This document shows, piece after piece, positions 25,998 through 35,716 of a stretch of DNA of 64,000 nt. Under the pieces are notes generated by a model, which saw only the letters and a list, made by a program, of their open reading frames with translations, had not been told where the DNA came from and did not search any database. Every line of letters starts with the position of its first letter. Within the stretch, counting starts at the first letter, position 1. Source of the stretch: Cyanobacteria bacterium OH_PDB_230 (lineage in GTDB: Bacteria; Cyanobacteriota; Vampirovibrionia; Gastranaerophilales; Gastranaerophilaceae); contig JAEZSO010000001.1 in NCBI GenBank assembly GCA_023421795.1, forward strand, positions 186,001-250,000, written 5' to 3'. The position numbers and the translations under genes were made by a program.

Positions 25998-26036
25998 AAT
26001 TTAAAAAAATAGCCCAGAGCCCGCTTTTATTGTAAA

Positions 26037-26858
26037 ATGGGTTCTATGGGCAATTTGAGAATATATTTTAAACAGACGGCAACGTATCATCTTTCAAGAT
26101 TGATTTACAAGCAAATGGAAGATTTCTTTGAAACCCTTGGTGAGATTGGATTGCGTTTTGTTGCTGTAATGAGATATGTTTTTTCTATGCAGTTTAGATG
26201 GAGTCAGGTGGTTGAACAGGCTTCAAGATTTTCTGTTGATTCTTTGCCTATAACGCTTTCTATTGTTTCAATGACGGCAATCATAGTATCTATGCAGGTC
26301 GCTCCAGAGATGGTTAAGCAAGGCGGAAAAGATTATATCGGAATGCTTGTATCACTTGTTATGGTTAGAGAAGTAGGAGCTATAATGTCGGGATTCGCTA
26401 TCATTTCAATGATAGGGTCTGCTATCGCTTCAGAAATAGCTACTATGAGGGTTACGGAGCAGATAGACGCTTTGAGAGTTTTGAAAGTTGATCCTTTTAA
26501 ATACCTGTTCGTTCCAAGAGTTATAGCCGGGACAATCATGATGCCATTTATAGTTGTTATTGCCTCTTTTGTAGGGGTTGTTGCCGGTGGTTACGCATCT
26601 ACACTTGCCAGTCCTGAAGTCAGCGGGCTTTCTTTTATGAATTCTGTCTGGTACGGACTTTATATAAGAGATATAAAGATTTGTCTTTTAAAATCAGCTT
26701 TTTTCGGTATGGCAATCACTCTTGTCAGTGCCAGCTGCGGATATGATGCGAGCGGCGGTGCTAAAGGCGTTGGTATTGCTACAACGAAGGCCGTAGTCTG
26801 GTCGTTCGTTGCCATTGTAATAATAGATTACGTATTTGCTTTATTGTTTTACTTTTAA
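26037..26858 (+). CDS. mlaE: MlaE-type lipid ABC transporter permease
   Basis: This 273-residue permease has several membrane helices and the conserved core GAIMSGFAIISMIGSAIASEIATMRVTEQIDALRVL near residues 114-150, including the EQIDAL coupling helix. MlaE with MlaF and MlaD moves phospholipids between inner and outer membrane. It begins an operon mlaE-mlaF-mlaD. The start may instead be the ATG three codons later; neither has a strong ribosome site. Confidence 0.92.
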   Translation: MGSMGNLRIYFKQTATYHLSRLIYKQMEDFFETLGEIGLRFVAVMRYVFSMQFRWSQVVEQASRFSVDSLPITLSIVSMTAIIVSMQVAPEMVKQGGKDYIGMLVSLVMVREVGAIMSGFAIISMIGSAIASEIATMRVTEQIDALRVLKVDPFKYLFVPRVIAGTIMMPFIVVIASFVGVVAGGYASTLASPEVSGLSFMNSVWYGLYIRDIKICLLKSAFFGMAITLVSASCGYDASGGAKGVGIATTKAVVWSFVAIVIIDYVFALLFYF

Positions 26859-26868
26859 GAAGGTCAAT

Positions 26869-27597
26869 ATGAGTGTAAAAATAGAAAATTTAACAAAAAT
26901 ATTTGATGATAAAAAAGTTTTAGATAACATTTCTTTCGATGTCAAAACAGGTGAAGTGCTTGCGATAGTGGGATTCAGTGGCTCAGGAAAGAGCACCATA
27001 TTGAAGCTTATCTGTGGGCTTATCAAGCCTGATTCAGGGAAAATTATAACGGGAGATGCCGATATAGCTATGGTGTTTCAATATTCCGCCCTGTTTGATT
27101 CGTTAAATGTCTTTGATAATATTTCGTTTGCTTTGCATGAAAGAACAGAATTCAGAGGCAAATATAGTGAAAAACAAATAAAGGAAATTGTTTCTAAAAA
27201 TCTTAAAACAGTAGGTTTGGAAGGGATTGAAGACAAGTTCCCCCATGAGCTTTCAGGTGGTATGCAGAAGAGAGTAAGCTTTGCAAGGGCCATAGTCACA
27301 GAACCAGACATTATTCTTTACGACGAACCTACAGCAGGTCTTGACCCTGTTGCCTCTACTATCATAGAGGACTATATGTTAAGGCTGAGAGACGAAACTA
27401 AAGCGACTTCAATTATAGTTACGCACCAGATGTCAACAATAACGAGGTGCGCAGACAGAGTGATAATGTTATATGACGGAAAGATAGTGTTTGAAGGCAC
27501 TCCACAAGAGATGTTAGCAAAGACCAACCCATATACAAAACAGTTTGTATCGGCAGAAATAGAGGGACCAATGAAAATTGCTTCTTCAAGTTTTTAA
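26869..27597 (+). CDS. mlaF: MlaF-type lipid ABC transporter ATPase
   Basis: This 242-residue ATPase has Walker A GFSGSGKST, MVFQYSALFDSLNVFDNI (the Mla-type Q-loop), signature LSGGMQKRVSFARAI, Walker B ILYDEPTAGLDP and VTHQMSTI. The open frame extends 11 codons upstream into mlaE, but AAGG lies just before the ATG at 26869, 10 bp after the mlaE stop. Confidence 0.93.
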   Translation: MSVKIENLTKIFDDKKVLDNISFDVKTGEVLAIVGFSGSGKSTILKLICGLIKPDSGKIITGDADIAMVFQYSALFDSLNVFDNISFALHERTEFRGKYSEKQIKEIVSKNLKTVGLEGIEDKFPHELSGGMQKRVSFARAIVTEPDIILYDEPTAGLDPVASTIIEDYMLRLRDETKATSIIVTHQMSTITRCADRVIMLYDGKIVFEGTPQEMLAKTNPYTKQFVSAEIEGPMKIASSSF

Positions 27598-27634
27598 GAA
27601 TTTGTTGTAAAATTAACTAAGAAAAGGATTTATA

Positions 27635-28996
27635 ATGAGGTTTTCATCATCGTTTAAAGTAGGAATATTAACCCTTATATCTATAATAATACTGGTATTC
27701 ACGGTTTTATGGGTGAAAGGAAGAGCCTTCTCAGGAGGGGAAAGAGTTACTGTTATGTTTAAAGACATCAACGGTATGAGAGCCGGCTCAGGCGTCCAAA
27801 TGATGGGTGTTAGAATCGGGCAGGTTGAAGAGCTTGTGCCTAAAATCGACGGTTCTGACAGCGGGGTTCTTGTTAAGTTTGTCATAACAGAGCCTAACAT
27901 ATCTATTCCCAAGGCTTCAACAATTTCTATCCAGCAATCCGGACTTATAGGAGAACAGTTCTTAGAGATTACTCCTCCTCAGATCAAGAATATATATATT
28001 CCTGTAAGCCAGCAGTCTCTTATATTGCATGTTGATGATAAAGTTCAAATGCTCTTAAGTAAAAAGAAATATGATGTTGGCGTTATAAAGAAAATAGAAA
28101 TCATCGATACTGATACACTTCCTTTGACGGTCAGGCAGAATTTAAAAACAAAACTTGCTTATAAAATAGGTTATGTAATAAACCTGCCAGGTCTTGTTCT
28201 CCCGGATGCAGTTGAGGGCAAAATCGTTATGGATAATTCTGCCGAGAAATTAAGGCTTTCACCGAAGAATAACGTTGAGATTCCTTACCCACAGACTGAT
28301 TCGATTTATACGGTTGTAGAACCAATGAGGCTTTCTGATTTTATGGAGCTTCAATATAGAGCGGCAGATTCTCTGGCTGAGACAAATGAAAGAATATCTT
28401 TACTTCTCTCTGATGATGTAATTACGGACTTGAAGGAAAGTGCTAAAAATATGAAAGAGCTTACGGTAAGTGCCAACACGACTATCGAAAAAGCTCAAGT
28501 CCTTATTGATACATCTAAAGATGAACTTTTGGTATTGTCTGATAACGCCAACAATCTGGCTGTGGACCTTAATGAACTGACAAACAATATCAATAAAATA
28601 GTATCTGATAAAGAATTTATGGCGAATATATCTAATACGTCAAAATCAGTAAACAGATTGTCCACTAATTTAAACAAGGTTCTTGAGGATCCTACAACAA
28701 AAGCTACTTTGGATAATTTAAACGCTACTTCCAAAAATGTTGCAGAACTTTCAACTTTTGTTAATGATATGACAAAGGATGCTAAACTTAAAGCGGAAGT
28801 CGCTAATTCAGTCAACAAGCTTAATGCAGCACTTGATAAATTGACTGTCACTTTAGATACAGTCAATTATGCAACCGCAGGTGATAAAGATAAAATCAGA
28901 TGTGCACTTAAAGATGTTTACAAAACATCTGAAAATGCAAGAAAATTCTCTGACAGGTTAAATAAAAGATTCTTATTATTCAGATTATTGTTCTAG
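27635..28996 (+). CDS. mlaD: MlaD-like MCE-domain lipid carrier
   Basis: This 453-residue protein has an N-terminal membrane helix (about 8-28), one MCE domain with FKDINGMRAGSGVQMMGVRIGQVEEL near residues 45-70 and QQSGLIGEQFLEI, and a long helical C-terminal region rich in Asn, Asp and Ser (about 260-430). It is anchored in the inner membrane with its ring in the periplasm. The C-terminal extension is far longer than proteobacterial MlaD (about 180 residues) and resembles cyanobacterial-type MCE proteins. AAGGA lies 8 nt before the ATG. Confidence 0.9.
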   Translation: MRFSSSFKVGILTLISIIILVFTVLWVKGRAFSGGERVTVMFKDINGMRAGSGVQMMGVRIGQVEELVPKIDGSDSGVLVKFVITEPNISIPKASTISIQQSGLIGEQFLEITPPQIKNIYIPVSQQSLILHVDDKVQMLLSKKKYDVGVIKKIEIIDTDTLPLTVRQNLKTKLAYKIGYVINLPGLVLPDAVEGKIVMDNSAEKLRLSPKNNVEIPYPQTDSIYTVVEPMRLSDFMELQYRAADSLAETNERISLLLSDDVITDLKESAKNMKELTVSANTTIEKAQVLIDTSKDELLVLSDNANNLAVDLNELTNNINKIVSDKEFMANISNTSKSVNRLSTNLNKVLEDPTTKATLDNLNATSKNVAELSTFVNDMTKDAKLKAEVANSVNKLNAALDKLTVTLDTVNYATAGDKDKIRCALKDVYKTSENARKFSDRLNKRFLLFRLLF

Positions 28997-28999
28997 AAC

Positions 29000-30064
29000 A
29001 TGAAATTATTTATATCAAAACTTCATTATAAAAAAGCAACAGGATTTTTAGAATTAATCGTTCTAAATTTTCTGTTGTTGTGTTCCGTTTTCTACAGAAT
29101 AGCGGTATGGATCAGAAATTTCCTTTATGATTTTAAAATTATAAAACCTTATAGGCCGAAGGCTCTGGTTGTTTCTGTGGGTAATATCACGACGGGTGGG
29201 GTCGGCAAGACTCCTGTTGTCGCTGAATTAGCCAATTATTATACCCGTAAAGGCAAGAAAACAGTCATTTTGTCGAGAGGATACGGCGGAAAGCTTTCGG
29301 TCGTAACTCCTAACGTTATTTCAAACGGCAGCGAGGTTCTTTTTGATGCTGATATGGCAGGGGATGAACCATTTTGGCTGGCTCAAAATTGTGTAAATGT
29401 CCCTGTTGTTACTTGTTCAAGCCGTGTTAAAGCCGCTAAATATTGTGAGGACAAGTTTAAGCCTGATGTTTTCATTTTAGATGACGGTTTTCAGCATAGA
29501 AAAATGGAAAGAGACCTAAACTTACTTCTGGTAGACAACAGCAATAGGTTCGGCAATGAAAAAATATTGCCCGCGGGTCCATTGAGAGAGTCTCTTAAAA
29601 ACATTAAAAGAGCGGATAAGATAGTGCTTGTCAATAAAAGTTATGATGACGAGAAGGCTATAGCTTACTGCACTGAGCTTGAAAGACGTTTCAATAAAAA
29701 AGTTTATTTGTGTAAGATGATCCCGGATGAGATTTATAACATCGTCACCAACGAACCACTTCAAAAGCAAGAAAAAATCATTGCATTCTGCGCTATAGGG
29801 CAGCCCAGGGAGTTTTATGATTTTCTTAAAGATGATTATAATCTTGCTGTTACCGTTGATTTTGAAGACCACCATTCTTATGATGAAACAAACTTGAAAG
29901 AACTTATGGAAATTGCAAATAAAGAAGAGATAACGGATTTGGTAACCACAGAAAAAGACGCTGTGAAAATGAAAGAATTACTTATAAAATACAAGCCGAA
30001 TCTCAACATTTATGCCTTAAAACTCAAGCCTTACCTGGATATTGAGGAAATTTGCAATGGTTAA
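29000..30064 (+). CDS. lpxK: Tetraacyldisaccharide 4'-kinase LpxK
   Basis: This 354-residue kinase has an N-terminal hydrophobic helix and the P-loop VGNITTGGVGKTPVV, followed by GDEPFWLAQ, ILDDGFQHRKMERDLNLLLVD and LPAGPLRE. It phosphorylates the lipid A disaccharide precursor, so this organism makes lipid A. It starts 3 bp after the mlaD stop and overlaps the next gene by 8 bp. The run from mlaE through the heptosyltransferase is therefore one envelope operon. Confidence 0.94.
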   Translation: MKLFISKLHYKKATGFLELIVLNFLLLCSVFYRIAVWIRNFLYDFKIIKPYRPKALVVSVGNITTGGVGKTPVVAELANYYTRKGKKTVILSRGYGGKLSVVTPNVISNGSEVLFDADMAGDEPFWLAQNCVNVPVVTCSSRVKAAKYCEDKFKPDVFILDDGFQHRKMERDLNLLLVDNSNRFGNEKILPAGPLRESLKNIKRADKIVLVNKSYDDEKAIAYCTELERRFNKKVYLCKMIPDEIYNIVTNEPLQKQEKIIAFCAIGQPREFYDFLKDDYNLAVTVDFEDHHSYDETNLKELMEIANKEEITDLVTTEKDAVKMKELLIKYKPNLNIYALKLKPYLDIEEICNG

Positions 30065-31094
30065 AAAAATATTGGTAGTCAGATACCGCTTTATTGGCGA
30101 TACTATTTTAACAATTCCTTTTCTTCGTAATTTAAGGGCAGCTTATCCTGATGCCCAAATAGATATGCTGGTCGCGCCAAAATCAGGAGAAGTTATTGAA
30201 AATTGCCCTTATGTCGATCATTTTATTTATTTTGACACAACGAGAAAACATAAGTATGAGAATGTTAATGCTGAAAAGAAAAGTTTTTTTAGCTATGTTA
30301 AAAAATTAAAAGAAGAAAAATATGATAAGGCATATGTTTTAAAAAGATCGCTTTCAAGCGCTTTATTGGTGTTTTTTGCCCAAATAAAAGAAAGAATTGG
30401 TTTTGACACTGAGAAAAGAGGCTTTCTTTTGACCAAAAAAGTTGAATATGACAGCAATAAACATGAAGCAGAGTGTTTTCTGGATGTTTTAAGGGCTGAT
30501 GGTATAGAGGTAAAAGATTCTTATCTGGAGAACTGGGTTTCAGAAGCAGCTTCTATGAAGGTAGATGAAATTTTTGAAATGAATTCAATAATCAATCAGA
30601 AAAAAGTAATTGTGCACGCTACTGCCACAAATGAGGGCAAGTTATGGCCTTTAGAAAACTTTGCAGAAGTTGTAGAATATCTTTCAAACGAAAAAGAAGC
30701 GCAAGTTATATATGTCGGCACAGATTTTGATAAAACCACTTACGAAAAACTTGAAGGATTATTGAAAACAGAGCTCAAGATTAAGCCTCTTAACCTATGC
30801 GGCGAGCTGAATATCCAAGAAAGCCTGGCGTTGATTTCAAAAGCGGATTTGCTTGTTGGGAATGATTCCGGCAATCTCCATATGGCTGCATCTGTTGGGA
30901 CTAAGGTCATAGGGATATATGGTCCGATGCCTTTCGATAAATGGTATGCGCTCGGGGAGGACAATATTTTGTTGAAAGCAGACCTCAATTGCATGCCTTG
31001 TTTACTTAAAAAACCTTGCCCAAGAGACAAAGAATGTTTAAGAGCCATACTGCCTGAAATGGTTATAGATGCAATTAATAAAAGTTTAAATTAA
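30057..31094 (+). CDS. Glycosyltransferase family 9 (heptosyltransferase-like)
   Basis: This 345-residue GT-B enzyme begins KKILVVRYRFIGDTILTIPFLRNLRAAYP, the ADP-heptose transferase N-terminal pattern, and later has GKLWPLENFAEVVEYL and ADLLVGNDSGNLHMAASVGTKVIGIYGP. A Cys-rich C-terminal stretch (CMPCLLKKPCPRDKECL) is typical of the WaaF/WaaC group. It likely extends the LPS inner core. The ATG at 30057 has AGGA about 9 nt upstream and overlaps lpxK by 8 bp. Confidence 0.9.
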   Translation: MVKKILVVRYRFIGDTILTIPFLRNLRAAYPDAQIDMLVAPKSGEVIENCPYVDHFIYFDTTRKHKYENVNAEKKSFFSYVKKLKEEKYDKAYVLKRSLSSALLVFFAQIKERIGFDTEKRGFLLTKKVEYDSNKHEAECFLDVLRADGIEVKDSYLENWVSEAASMKVDEIFEMNSIINQKKVIVHATATNEGKLWPLENFAEVVEYLSNEKEAQVIYVGTDFDKTTYEKLEGLLKTELKIKPLNLCGELNIQESLALISKADLLVGNDSGNLHMAASVGTKVIGIYGPMPFDKWYALGEDNILLKADLNCMPCLLKKPCPRDKECLRAILPEMVIDAINKSLN

Positions 31095-31248
31095 AAAACA
31101 GTTCGTTTTTGAAGGTATTTTAACTTTTCTGTTGAGTAAATTTTTGACTTGCATTGAAATAAAAATTCCTTCGTGTTATAAACTTAATACTGCGAGAAAT
31201 TCCTTAACCAAGAGTTCTTGCTAGTTCAACGAATGGAAATCATATACT

Positions 31249-32115
31249 CTGAATAAGAATATTAAATTGGCCAAACACGCTGGGTTCTGCTACGGTGTAA
31301 AAAGGGCGGTTGAGACAACAAAAAGATTAAAGAGCGAAAATGATTCTAATAAGATTTGGGTATTAGGAGAACTTATACACAACTCTCAAGTAATTAAAGA
31401 ATTGGAAGCGCTTGGAATAAAGACGGTGGATGTATTACCTGAGAATGAAACGGGCGTATGCATAATTAGAAGCCACGGAGCTTCGCCTGAAATTTTTGAA
31501 GACGTTAAAGAAAAAGGCTATGAAATAATCGATTTGACCTGTCCTGACGTTAAGAAAGTTCAGCAAAAAGCCATCCAGCTTGTTCAGGAAGGATTTTTGC
31601 TTATTATTCTTGGTAAACCGGAACATCCTGAGGTTTTGGCAATTAAAGCAAATGCGCAAAAGCACGGAGAAAACGTATACGTAATCCCGGATTTGGCAGC
31701 TTTAAAGGAAATAGAATCAAAAGTAAAAGAACACAATAAAATTGGGGTTGTTGTTCAAACAACACAAAGGATTGAGATACTTCAGGAAGTTGAAAATTAT
31801 CTTATTCCGTTAGCAAAAGAACTTAAAATCTTTAATACAATTTGCGCTTCGACTTCCATGAGACAGGCAGAAGCCAAATCATTGGCTCAGGAATCTGATC
31901 TTATGATCGTTGTGGGCAGCAAAAAAAGCGCGAATACCACTCACTTGGCGGAAATACTGACAGGTATAACAACAACCGTCCATATCGAAACTGATGAGGA
32001 GCTGCTTGCGTATAAAGATTTGATTAAAACAGCAAAAAATATCGGAGTGACGGCAGGTGCTTCCACTCCTGAAGAGATAATCCAAAAAGTATTGGATGAA
32101 ATTAACAGATATTAA
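31249..32115 (+). CDS. ispH: 4-hydroxy-3-methylbut-2-enyl diphosphate reductase IspH
   Basis: This is an Fe-S enzyme of the MEP isoprenoid pathway, with the three cluster cysteines in AGFCYGVKRAVE, IIDLTCPDVKKVQ and FNTICASTSMRQ, plus RSHGASPE, GKPEHPEV and VTAGASTPEE. No ATG precedes the first motif. A TTG at 31267 would remove the first beta strand (NIKLAKHAGFC). A CTG at 31249 keeps it and sits 11 nt after GGA, so I use CTG as the more complete start; the conservative choice is 31267. It is 24 bp upstream of rpsA. Confidence 0.9.
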   Translation: MNKNIKLAKHAGFCYGVKRAVETTKRLKSENDSNKIWVLGELIHNSQVIKELEALGIKTVDVLPENETGVCIIRSHGASPEIFEDVKEKGYEIIDLTCPDVKKVQQKAIQLVQEGFLLIILGKPEHPEVLAIKANAQKHGENVYVIPDLAALKEIESKVKEHNKIGVVVQTTQRIEILQEVENYLIPLAKELKIFNTICASTSMRQAEAKSLAQESDLMIVVGSKKSANTTHLAEILTGITTTVHIETDEELLAYKDLIKTAKNIGVTAGASTPEEIIQKVLDEINRY

Positions 32116-32139
32116 AATAAACGAAAGGAAAACATATTA

Positions 32140-33222
32140 ATGGCAAACACAGTTGAAAAAACACAAACAGACGATTTCGTAAAACTTTTAGAAGAAAGCT
32201 ATAATTATAAATATACAGTAGCTGACGTTGTAAAAGGTATTGTAGTAAAGCAGGAAAACGATGGCTTTTTAGTAGACATCGGAGCTAAAACAGAAGCTTT
32301 CTTGCCAAACAGAGAAATCTCGAATGCTCCTGAGAAAGATTATTCTGAAATCTTAAAAGCAGGTGAAGTAAAAGAATTTTACGTATTGAGAGAAGATTCT
32401 TCAGATGAAGACGTTAAAATCGTTTTATCATTGAAAAAATTGTCTTGCGCTAAAGCTTGGCAAGCACTTCAAGAAGCTAAACTTAACAATGAAACAGTCA
32501 CTGCTAAAGTTGCGTCACTTGTTAGAGGCGGTGTAATTGTTGAAGTTATGGACTTGAGAGGATTTATCCCTGCAAGCCAATTGAGAACAGGCAGCCCATT
32601 TGACGGATTAGTCGGTCAAAATGTTGAGGCTAAAGTTCTAGAAGCTGATGCAAGAAGAAATAAATTAATTCTTTCTCAAAGACAAGCTATAGCTGAACAA
32701 AGAGAAGCTGTCGTAGATGATATCATTGCGCAACTTGAAGTTGATCAAGTTGTAAAAGGTGAAGTTGTCAGAATAGCTGACTTTGGTGCATTTATTGATG
32801 TTAACGGAGTAGACGGACTTCTTCCTATTTCTGAAATATCTTGGCAAAGAATCAAACATCCTTCAGATATCATTACATTAGGCCAACAGGTTGAAGTTAA
32901 AGTATTGAAAATAGATACTGAACTAAAACGTATAAGCTTGAGCTTAAAGAGAATGGGCGACAATCCTTGGGAAGAAATCGAAAACCAATTCCAAGAAGGT
33001 CAGATTGTAAAAGGGACTGTTAATAAAGTAACTTCATTCGGTGCTTTTATAAACATATTCCCTGGCGTTGAGGCTTTATTGCCATCTGCAGAAATGGATC
33101 CTGTAAATGCTAATCCATTTACTGTTTATAACATAGGTGATGAGGTTGAAGTTCTAATCAAGAAATTCACTCCTCAAGAACACAGAATAGCTTTAAGTGT
33201 TAGAGATATTCAAAAAGACTAA
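32140..33222 (+). CDS. rpsA: Ribosomal protein S1-like protein (four S1 domains)
   Basis: This 360-residue protein has four S1 RNA-binding repeats, beginning near residues 20, 105, 190 and 285 (for example VKGEVVRIADFGAFIDVNGVDGLLPISEIS and VKGTVNKVTSFGAFINI). Proteobacterial S1 has six; four or fewer is usual in Cyanobacteria and Firmicutes. It binds mRNA at the 30S platform for initiation. It follows ispH closely and is followed by a strong terminator. Confidence 0.9.
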   Translation: MANTVEKTQTDDFVKLLEESYNYKYTVADVVKGIVVKQENDGFLVDIGAKTEAFLPNREISNAPEKDYSEILKAGEVKEFYVLREDSSDEDVKIVLSLKKLSCAKAWQALQEAKLNNETVTAKVASLVRGGVIVEVMDLRGFIPASQLRTGSPFDGLVGQNVEAKVLEADARRNKLILSQRQAIAEQREAVVDDIIAQLEVDQVVKGEVVRIADFGAFIDVNGVDGLLPISEISWQRIKHPSDIITLGQQVEVKVLKIDTELKRISLSLKRMGDNPWEEIENQFQEGQIVKGTVNKVTSFGAFINIFPGVEALLPSAEMDPVNANPFTVYNIGDEVEVLIKKFTPQEHRIALSVRDIQKD

Positions 33223-33247
33223 AAATTTATAAAGTCAGATAATTAAT

Positions 33248-33284
33248 AAAAGCCGCTTTAACTTCAGGTTTAAGGCGGCTTTTA
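33248..33284 (+). terminator. Terminator of ispH-rpsA
   Basis: AAAAGCCGCTTTAA pairs with TTAAGGCGGCTTTT around a CTTCAGGT loop, ending in a T-rich tract. Confidence 0.85.
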
Positions 33285-33413
33285 GTTTGGCTGCAAATTC
33301 CTTTTTGTCCGCCGAAATATTTTGATCTGTTGTTTAAGCCGTATTTTCCTATGAAAAATCTTCTCTAATCTCTTGTTTGGTCTTCGTAAGAGATTATATG
33401 TTAGTATATTGAT

Positions 33414-33623
33414 ATGTTTAAGAAAATTTTATTGTGCTTGATAAAAATATATCAAAAATTGTCCTCGTTAAAACCTCCTGTTTGTAGGTTTTACCCGACT
33501 TGTTCTCAATATATGAAAGAGGCAATAATAAAATACGGAGTAATAAAAGGTGTTTGGTTGGGTTTGAAAAGGATTATAAGATGTCATCCTTTCAATCCAG
33601 GAGGATATGACCCTGTGCCATAG
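33414..33623 (+). CDS. yidD: Membrane protein insertion efficiency factor YidD
   Basis: This 69-residue basic protein has the whole YidD signature: LIKIYQKLSSLKPPVCRFYPTCSQYMKEAI and IIRCHPFNPGGYDPVP, with the conserved cysteines. It assists YidC-mediated membrane insertion. It is usually next to rnpA and yidC; here it stands alone after rpsA. Confidence 0.93.
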   Translation: MFKKILLCLIKIYQKLSSLKPPVCRFYPTCSQYMKEAIIKYGVIKGVWLGLKRIIRCHPFNPGGYDPVP

Positions 33624-33766
33624 TGCTGAACCTTCTGGTGGGTCAGTATTTACTGAATAATTTTATTCTGAAGCCGGTTATACAGCGAATTTATAATTAT
33701 AAATTTTTAAGATACATTTTAAGCAATTGAACCTATAATAAAGAACAGTATAAAAATTAACTTCCT

Positions 33767-35437
33767 TTATTTAACTTTTTCTTTGATTTCATTAAATGCT
33801 TGCTTTAGTATGTTTAAATCGTGTTCATATTGTTTAATTCTATCTTCATTTTGCTTGATAACTGACTCAAATTTATTGTTAATGTATTGATATATTTTAT
33901 GCTGCTCTTCGTAATAAATTTGATCTTGCCTGGAAAATTTTATATTAGAAATATTAAGCAAGTCTTGATACTTAGAATCTATAAATTCATAGACTTTCTT
34001 TTGTTCCGTGAAATATTTTTCATCTGTTTCGGCAGCTTGTATTTCAAGAATAGCCAATAAATCTTTGCATTTAGAGTCAATGAATTCATAGACTTTTTTT
34101 TGTTCTGTGAAATATTTTTCGTCGGTTTCTGCTGTTTTTATTTCAGAAACAGCCATTAAATCCTTGCATTTAGAGTCAATAAATTCATAGACTTTTTTTT
34201 GTTCAGCGAAATATTTTTCGTCTGTTTCTGCTGTTTTTATTTCGGAAACAGCCATTAAGTCCTTGCATTTAGAGTCAATAAATTCATAGACTTTTCTTTG
34301 TTCAGCGAAATATTTTTCGTCTGTTTCCGCTGTTTTTATTTCGGAAATAGCCAATAAATCCTTGCATTTAGAGTCAATAAATTCATAGACCTTTCTTTGT
34401 TCTGTGAAATATTTTTCGTCTGTTTCCGCTGTTTTTATTTCAGAAATAGCCAATAAATCCTTGTATTTATTTTCAACAAATTCATATATCTTTTTTTGCT
34501 CTGTAAAATATTTTTTATTTAATGCATGGATTTCATCATATATTTTTCTGGTTTCTTGCGCGATTTTGCCTTTATATATTTCTTTTTCAAGAATATATGA
34601 TATTTGTTTGTATTTGCAGTTGTACATATTATCAAGCCAAGCTATTCTTATCAAGTAGGCATAATATAGTTCAAATGCAGGGCATCCATTGTAATTTAGC
34701 AAAGAGGGCTTATGACGACCTGAAAAATGCAGTATTTTGATGGTTTGGTACTCTTCATTTAAAACATCTGAATGGAGAGTATGGTCTATTTGGAAATTCC
34801 AAATATTTTCAAGGTCTAATATTTTTTCTTTAAAAACCAGATTAAACACATCTTGATCTTGCCATAGGAGGGTATCTTCATTTTGTTTTGTAAATTTAAA
34901 CAATTCCTGCTCTATGTTACACTCTCTCCATTTTTTAAGATTTATGAGCATGACTCCAGCATTGAAATAAGCAGATAAACTCAATCTCTTACTTTCTTTT
35001 TCATTATCTATGTCGCGGGTCATTGCAACGTAGTTATCGTTTAAATTCAATGTATACAGCTCTTTTAAAGAAGACAAGGCAATAATGTCGCAATCCATAT
35101 ACAAAACTTTATCTAATTCAGGCAAAAATGAGGATATTTTATATCTAAAGTAAGTCGGCTTAGTAACATGGTAGTTTGAATAAGCGCTATTTTTGTCCTT
35201 TAGCATAGGGCAATCAATGAATTCATCGTAATCTACACCAATAAAAGTAATATTAAAATCTTTAATCTTTTTTAACTTTAAGAATCTACTTTTATTATAT
35301 TCTGATATTCCACCGTCCAAGATGTAGAAGTTAAAGGCTTCATCGCTTTCACTGTTTTCGATAATCGAAGCTATTGCCACTGCCAACTGCTCGCAATAAG
35401 CATTATCACAGCTGAAACATATATCATATACTAGCAT
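33767..35437 (-). CDS. GT8 glycosyltransferase with a C-terminal tandem-repeat coiled coil
   Basis: Residues 1-270 are a glycosyltransferase family 8 domain: ICFSCDNAYCEQLAVAIASI, then VLYMDCDII with the metal-binding DxD near residue 113, FNAGVMLINLKKWRE, DQDVFN and ILHFSGRHKPS. Residues 309-506 are six tandem 33-residue repeats of the type KYFTEQKKVYEFIDSKCKDL then LAISEIKTAETDE, with a degenerate seventh (YYEEQHKIYQYINNKF) and a coiled-coil tail. It probably transfers Glc, Gal or GlcNAc to a surface glycan, while the coil may measure length or mediate oligomerisation, both inferred. AAAGGA is 8 nt before the ATG. Confidence 0.82.
   Translation of the reverse strand: MLVYDICFSCDNAYCEQLAVAIASIIENSESDEAFNFYILDGGISEYNKSRFLKLKKIKDFNITFIGVDYDEFIDCPMLKDKNSAYSNYHVTKPTYFRYKISSFLPELDKVLYMDCDIIALSSLKELYTLNLNDNYVAMTRDIDNEKESKRLSLSAYFNAGVMLINLKKWRECNIEQELFKFTKQNEDTLLWQDQDVFNLVFKEKILDLENIWNFQIDHTLHSDVLNEEYQTIKILHFSGRHKPSLLNYNGCPAFELYYAYLIRIAWLDNMYNCKYKQISYILEKEIYKGKIAQETRKIYDEIHALNKKYFTEQKKIYEFVENKYKDLLAISEIKTAETDEKYFTEQRKVYEFIDSKCKDLLAISEIKTAETDEKYFAEQRKVYEFIDSKCKDLMAVSEIKTAETDEKYFAEQKKVYEFIDSKCKDLMAVSEIKTAETDEKYFTEQKKVYEFIDSKCKDLLAILEIQAAETDEKYFTEQKKVYEFIDSKYQDLLNISNIKFSRQDQIYYEEQHKIYQYINNKFESVIKQNEDRIKQYEHDLNILKQAFNEIKEKVK
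33920..34513 (-). repeat. Six 99-bp in-frame tandem repeats
   Basis: The marker AAATATTTTT recurs at 34011, 34110, 34209, 34308, 34407 and 34506, an exact 99-bp period. Middle copies are nearly identical at DNA level while outer ones diverge, which is what recombination- or slippage-driven expansion gives. Each unit encodes 33 residues, about nine helical heptad-like turns. Confidence 0.95.
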
Positions 35438-35716
35438 TCTTAGTCCTTTTAAAGCTATTATTCATTAATCCATACAATTTATTGCTATTATACAATAGTT
35501 AAGTACATTAAAGGCAAAATTGTAATAATTTTTGTCAAATATGATAATTAACAGCTTGTATTCAAGTCTAATATTATATAGACTAAAGGTGTCCAAAGAA
35601 TTTAGTGATCGCAAATATTAAGTTGAACCTTTGCAAAAAAGGTTTTCAAAATAACACAAATAGAAACGCGCGATAGACTACTATAATGGAATAGCTATAA
35701 AACGGATATGTAATAA

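Noticed and set aside
33920..34513. Regular 99-bp repeats as a CRISPR array
   Set aside because: Repeats are contiguous without spacers and keep one reading frame inside a GT8 protein.
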